Source: Cryptomeria japonica
Lineage: Eukaryota > Streptophyta > Pinopsida > Cupressales > Cupressaceae
DNA length: 60,000 nt
Direction of reading: 5' to 3'
Assembly (NCBI RefSeq): GCF_030272615.1
Contig: NC_081415.1
Location: 267,420,425-267,480,424 of the forward strand
In this document: piece by piece, positions 56,184-60,000 of the stretch
Layout: every line of letters starts with the position of its first letter
Position numbering within the stretch: the first letter of the stretch is position 1
Position numbers and translations under genes: made by a program
The notes under the pieces: generated by a model
Seen by the model: the letters and a program-made list of their open reading frames with translations, nothing else
The model's database searches: none
Told to the model about the DNA's origin: nothing

Positions 56184-57767
56184 ATAAAATCAATTTAAAA
56201 GTTATAGTTGATAAATAAATTAGTAAATTATAATATTAAAATATAATAATTGACATGCGCAATTCTAATATTAAATTAGAAAAACAAATAAAAGATTAAA
56301 ATTCTAAAGGCTAGTTTAGAAAATTAAACTTGGAATGCATAAGTCATGCATTCATAACTGATTACTACAAATCAGTTATGCTCATTTAAACTCCCTATTA
56401 TCTGAGTTTTTTTAATCAATCAAACCCATGGATTTAGGAATGAATTATTTAGCATGAAAGCATATAAGCAGATGAAAACCATTCGAAAAACACACACGGG
56501 AAGAGAGATTTGGAAATTAAAATTTGGGGCTTTCTCCATATACCCACCTCACATTTCAACTTCCTCTCGGCAAGATTTAACAGCCTGCAAGGCGTATTGG
56601 GGAAGGGTCAGATTCAGCAGGGAGGCCACGCCTTCTTCCTCCCCTCCCTCTCTTCATCTCCACCTCAGCCAAACTTCACTGACCTGCACATATTTCCTTG
56701 GTTGCAAGGCGATTTGGGTGGGGAATCGAACTCTACACGAAGACTTCTACATCACCTCCTTCCTCCTCATTCCATTTTGCTCTGTAAGGTTTTCATCTTT
56801 TTTTTTTATCATTATTTCCATCAGTTTTTTTTTACTAAAGATGCTACCTGAAAGTACATCGATCTATCTTGGTTTTCCAGTTGGACTGAAATTTTAAAGG
56901 AGCCAATTTAACTGTTTTCTTTTTTTTTTTAATTTTTTTGTTGAATAAGGTCGTTGCATGGCTGGCATGGAAGGGGCGGCTGGGCTCAATATCACCTTCT
57001 TCCCCCTTCTCTCTTTCTCTTGTAAATAAATAAAAAAAAGAGGTCGATCTGTATTTTTTTACTTGGATTTCCTTTAGATGCTGATAACTACCTGGAATCG
57101 ATATTGGGGTCTGTCTATCCATTTTTCTCCTCCGATTTATATATGTTGTAGCAGTCGATTCCCTTGTGGGCCTATTCTCTTGACTGATTTTTGAATTTCG
57201 AATTAGCTCTGTTTCTTCTGTAGCTAGGAAGGTCGAATTGCCATGAGAACTATTCACTCTCTCCTTCGAATTTGGACGATCTACCAAGGTTTTAAATTTG
57301 AGGCTGTGGCATAGACAAAACACACAAAAAAACAAAAAAAATTATATTTTTCTTTCTTCTTTGTACAAATTATGTTCCAGATGGATGGAAGTCATTTCAA
57401 TCTTCGTAAAAAGAACTTGGTTAATATATCTTTTCTGCCAATTGTAGTTTTGATATGGGTAAGTCAAATTATTTAATTTCCTCTCTTTTTGGGGGGGGGG
57501 GTGGGAGGGGGGAGGGGGGGTTGACTTACCAATCTATGGTTTAAAATAAAATGGTTCAGATTCATCTGTATTAGAAAAGAAATATATATATATGTATATA
57601 TAAGAATGTGTTTAATTATTCCAAATAAATGGGAAATTATAATTGGGTAGAAAAATCAATGAATTCCATAATTGAATTTATCCGGGAGGGATGGTTTTAT
57701 AATATCCATGATGGATGTGCTTGATTATGGGATTAGCCAAGGAAGGGTGACTTTCTTTTCACCTACC
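56184..57767. other. CT-rich region, possible promoter/5' UTR of a host gene
   Basis: From about 56520 to 56790 the plus strand turns C/T-rich with low TE character (CTTCTTCCTCCCCTCCCTCT) and ends at a donor-like CTCTGTAAGG. It could be a 5' UTR exon on the plus strand, or the first-exon region of the minus-strand COA1-like gene. The open frames (56454-56897 plus, 57335-56844 minus) are compositionally odd and not convincing. An AT microsatellite lies at about 57582-57602. Confidence 0.3.
57491..57530 (+). repeat. G-rich tract, G-quadruplex candidate
   Basis: Runs of 11, 3, 6 and 7 G separated by single T or A bases. Four runs of at least three G with 1-nt loops meet the usual quadruplex pattern. 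The tract is followed by TTGACTTACC. Confidence 0.75.
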
Positions 57768-58634
57768 TGTTGTGACGTATTCACACATCGCCCCATTGCA
57801 AATGGGGACCCCTGCTTTTTGCCTTCTGGGGTGTGTTTTCTGGGTCTTTTAGGGTTTGTCTGTTAGCCTTTGCATTTTGAGTGTTGCCAGAGGGATCAAT
57901 GGATAGCAGGCTCTGCTCAAGCTAAGATGAGTCAGTAGATGGGTTTCTTTCCAGGTCTTCTTTAAGCTTGGTTTTGTTGGTGGTGTCCCGTTTGAGTTCG
58001 AGGAAGTCAATGAGTGGTTGAGCAAATTTGGCTAAGACGGGAAGGAATGAATCAAGGATCTAGCCTAGGACGAAGTCAAGCCAGTTTGAGGGTGAATTGA
58101 GCCAAGAATGTAAATTTCGCTCCTGACCCTTCCAAAGGGTCCAGAGCGAAATTCATATTTCCTCTATTTTTCTTCTTAGCTTGACCAAGTTAGGAACTTC
58201 TAAGGCATGGTTTGGTAGGTTTTGATACATATTTGCCTTGAAGAGGAATTTTTGGACCTGTTGTGACCTTTTTCACACATCGCCCCATTGCAAATGGGGA
58301 CCCTCTGATTTTCCTTCTTTCTAGGGTTTCGTTGGTACCCTATGACCTTTTGTTGCAGTTTCACCAAGCCTTGTCCAGTTCAGAGCATTTCAGGCCCTGA
58401 CAATTGAAAGTTAGTTTTTGCAAGTTATGTGATTCTGAAGTGTGAACACCACAAGAGTGCTTAGAGAGGCCCAAGGATGAAGATCGCAATTGATTTGGAC
58501 AAATTTGGACAACTTTCTATTTTTAGAAAGTTTGCTTTTTTGCTTTTTCCTACTTTTTAGGAAGTTTCGTTTTTGGCATTTTCAGCCCGATCCCCGGTGT
58601 GGCTATTTTTAGAAAGTTTTTCCTTTTTTCTAGG

Positions 58635-58985
58635 GATGTCTACTTTTTGCTTTTTCGGGATGCAAACCTAGGGTTTACACTTGCACCACTGACCAACTTC
58701 AACCGGAACAATTTTGACCTAAAAAAGCTAAATCCCTAGATTTTAGGCTTTTTGCTTTTTCGGGATGCAAACCTAGGGTTTACACTTGCACCACTGACCA
58801 GCTTTGACCGGAACTCGAAAATTCCAAGTTTTGACCTAAAAAAGCTAAATCCCTAGATTTTAGGCTTTTTGCTTTTTCGAGATGCAAACCTAGGGTTTAC
58901 ACTTGCACCACTGACCTGCTTCGACCGGAACTCGAAAATTCCAAGTTTTGACCTAAAAAAGCTAAATCCCTAGATTTTAGGCTTT
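58635..58985 (+). repeat. tandem repeat, 105/117-bp units
   Basis: GCTTTTTCGGGATGCAAACC starts units at about 58649, 58754 and 58871, each followed by AGGGTTTACACTTGCACCAC, a GACCGGAAC word and AAATCCCTAGATTTTAGGC. The first unit lacks a 12-bp piece (CTCGAAAATTCC). A single related unit is seen near 14560-14680 on the other strand in the 15070 copy. Confidence 0.85.
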
Positions 58986-59119
58986 TTGCTGCTTCAGATG
59001 ATCCACCTAGGCATGGATTTCAAATTTCAAGTTAATCTGATTAAATTTGATTACGCTGTGAAATTTTGAAATTTTTCTAAAAATCTTCTAAGTCTGGCTA
59101 AACGAAGGGTTTTGCAGGT

Positions 59120-60000
59120 ACAAATAAGGCTATCCAGAAGTCCGCCATGTGTTGAAGAGGCCATGATGGCCAACACTCTAAAGCCCGCCCATGAGGGGAT
59201 GTGTTAAAGACCGCCTTGCATGGAGCAACCATCAAAGTCCGCCACGTATGCATTGGAAACCATGTAGGGGACACCACCAAAGTCCGCCCAAGCAAGAGGA
59301 GCCTTGCCTAAAGTCCGCCACACCCTAGAGAGGTAATGTGGGAGCTAAGGCCAAAGTCTGCCATGCCTTGGGAGAGTCATGAGGAGGGACCTTCAAACTC
59401 CGCCCCATGCCTTAGCCAAATTTTCACCTTGATGGAGGCCATGAAGGAGCACACCTCAAAGTCTGCCAAGGCTAGAGAGGTCATGAAGGAGCAAAGGCTA
59501 AAGTCCGCTCCATGCCTTGGCCAAAATTTTGCCTTGAAGAGAGCTATGAGGGGAGCCTTCCAAAGTCCACCCAATGTGGAGAGCCTTCCAAAGTCTACCC
59601 AAGCAAGAGGAGGGATGCCTAAAGTCCGCCCAAGTGATGGAGGAGCTATCCTTAAAGTTTGCCACACCTTAAAGGGCCATGAAGGAGCTAACACCAAAGT
59701 CCGCCCAAGGTGGAGCACTCTCCAAAGTCCGCCCCATGCCTTAGCCAAATTTTCACCAAAAAGGAGGCCATGAAGGAGCCTCCACCAAAGTCCGCCATGC
59801 CTTTGGGAGGTCACATGAGTGCCAAGTCCCAAGTCCGCCAAAGGTAAAGGAGGCCATGAAGGTCCTCACTCCAAAGTCCACCCAAGAAGGATGTTGCTTA
59901 AAGTCCGCCTAGGCCAAGGTGGAGAGGTCTCCAAGGTCCACCATGTATGTGTAGGGCATATAGGAGTGTAGCCTAAAGTCCGCCCAAGCATGCCAAGTGA
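59120..60000 (+). repeat. array of AAGTCCGCC motifs
   Basis: About twenty variants of AAAGTCCGCC(A/C) recur at roughly 30-60 bp spacing (for example 59139, 59237, 59280, 59312, 59621, 59697, 59725, 59787, 59830, 59900, 59976). Filler words such as GAGGCCATGAAGGAGC lie between them. Most variants are single transitions. The array continues past the window end. Confidence 0.8.

Larger units (their letters stand above)
57768..60000 (+). mobile_element. 5' ends of two elements of the hairpin/AAGTCCGCC family
   Basis: TGTTGTGACG at 57768 and TGTTGTGACC at 58259 both lead into TTCACACATCGCCCCATTGC and the hairpin (57791-57807 and 58283-58299). The first copy is cut after about 490 bp where the second starts. 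The second contains a 117-bp tandem repeat and then the AAGTCCGCC array, in the same order as in the minus-strand copy ending at 15070, and runs off the window. A coding frame is not reached. Plus-strand and minus-strand ORFs at 59098-59841 are reads of the array. Confidence 0.65.

Noticed and set aside
56844-57335. 163-codon minus-strand ORF
   Set aside because: It is Lys/Arg/Ser-rich and crosses poly-T tracts. It has no homology I recognise and no splice relation to the COA1-like exons.
59098-59841. Overlapping ORFs of 145 and 154 codons on opposite strands
   Set aside because: Both are reads of the AAGTCCGCC array, whose motifs happen to lack stops in these frames.

Overview
This window looks like nuclear DNA of a seed plant with a very large, transposon-packed genome. 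A gymnosperm (conifer-like) genome is the best fit, but that is inference from style: old, mutated LTR retrotransposons inserted into one another, LTR elements carrying extra non-pol ORFs, a plant L1 LINE with an RNase H domain, a plant-type hAT element and almost no host genes. No bacterial, organellar or CRISPR features are seen. Nearly every ORF is broken by stops or frameshifts, so the window is mostly a fossil record of nested insertions. Insertion edges were read from terminal repeats and target-site duplications (TSDs) found by eye.

Layout. 1-2174: the 5' part of a minus-strand Ty3-type element (LTR, primer site, gag start). About 2280-17345: a plus-strand hAT transposon (BED finger near 4.0 kb, DUF659 and dimerisation domains at 15.1-17.0 kb), split by a 6.85-kb LTR element without pol (4411-11263, TSD GTGGT) and by a minus-strand element without pol (about 11331-15070). 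17529-18763: a miniature terminal-repeat element (TRIM). 18821-28884: a complete but dead 10-kb Ty3 element (TSD GTGGA) with gag, protease, RT, RNase H, integrase and then a large extra ORF. 29283-31875: an LTR remnant carrying a solo LTR (30455-31765, TSD TTGGT).

31876-49015: one non-autonomous LTR element (TSD ATGGA). Its 5' LTR is split by a 10.3-kb LINE (32048-42372). The LINE itself contains a 2-kb solo LTR (TSD GTTTT) and a 2.2-kb foldback element. A second minus-strand element without pol (43847-47624) sits in the internal region.

49.0-57.8 kb is the only stretch with host-gene signal. Two minus-strand exons (50231-50418 and 52812-52946), with matching splice phase, encode a COA1-like mitochondrial cytochrome-oxidase assembly protein. 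A tRNA-derived SINE lies at 55970-56170 (13-bp TSD). 57768-60000 holds the 5' ends of two more copies of the family seen at 15.07 and 47.6 kb, including a dense array of an AAGTCCGCC motif.

How the parts relate. Three unrelated-looking LTR families each carry a large ORF that is neither gag nor pol, in an element with no pol or downstream of pol. These ORFs share a similar layout: a hydrophobic N-terminal domain resembling plant transposon-associated domains, a charged low-complexity middle, and a coiled-coil C-terminus. They are the best candidates here for an under-described biological system.
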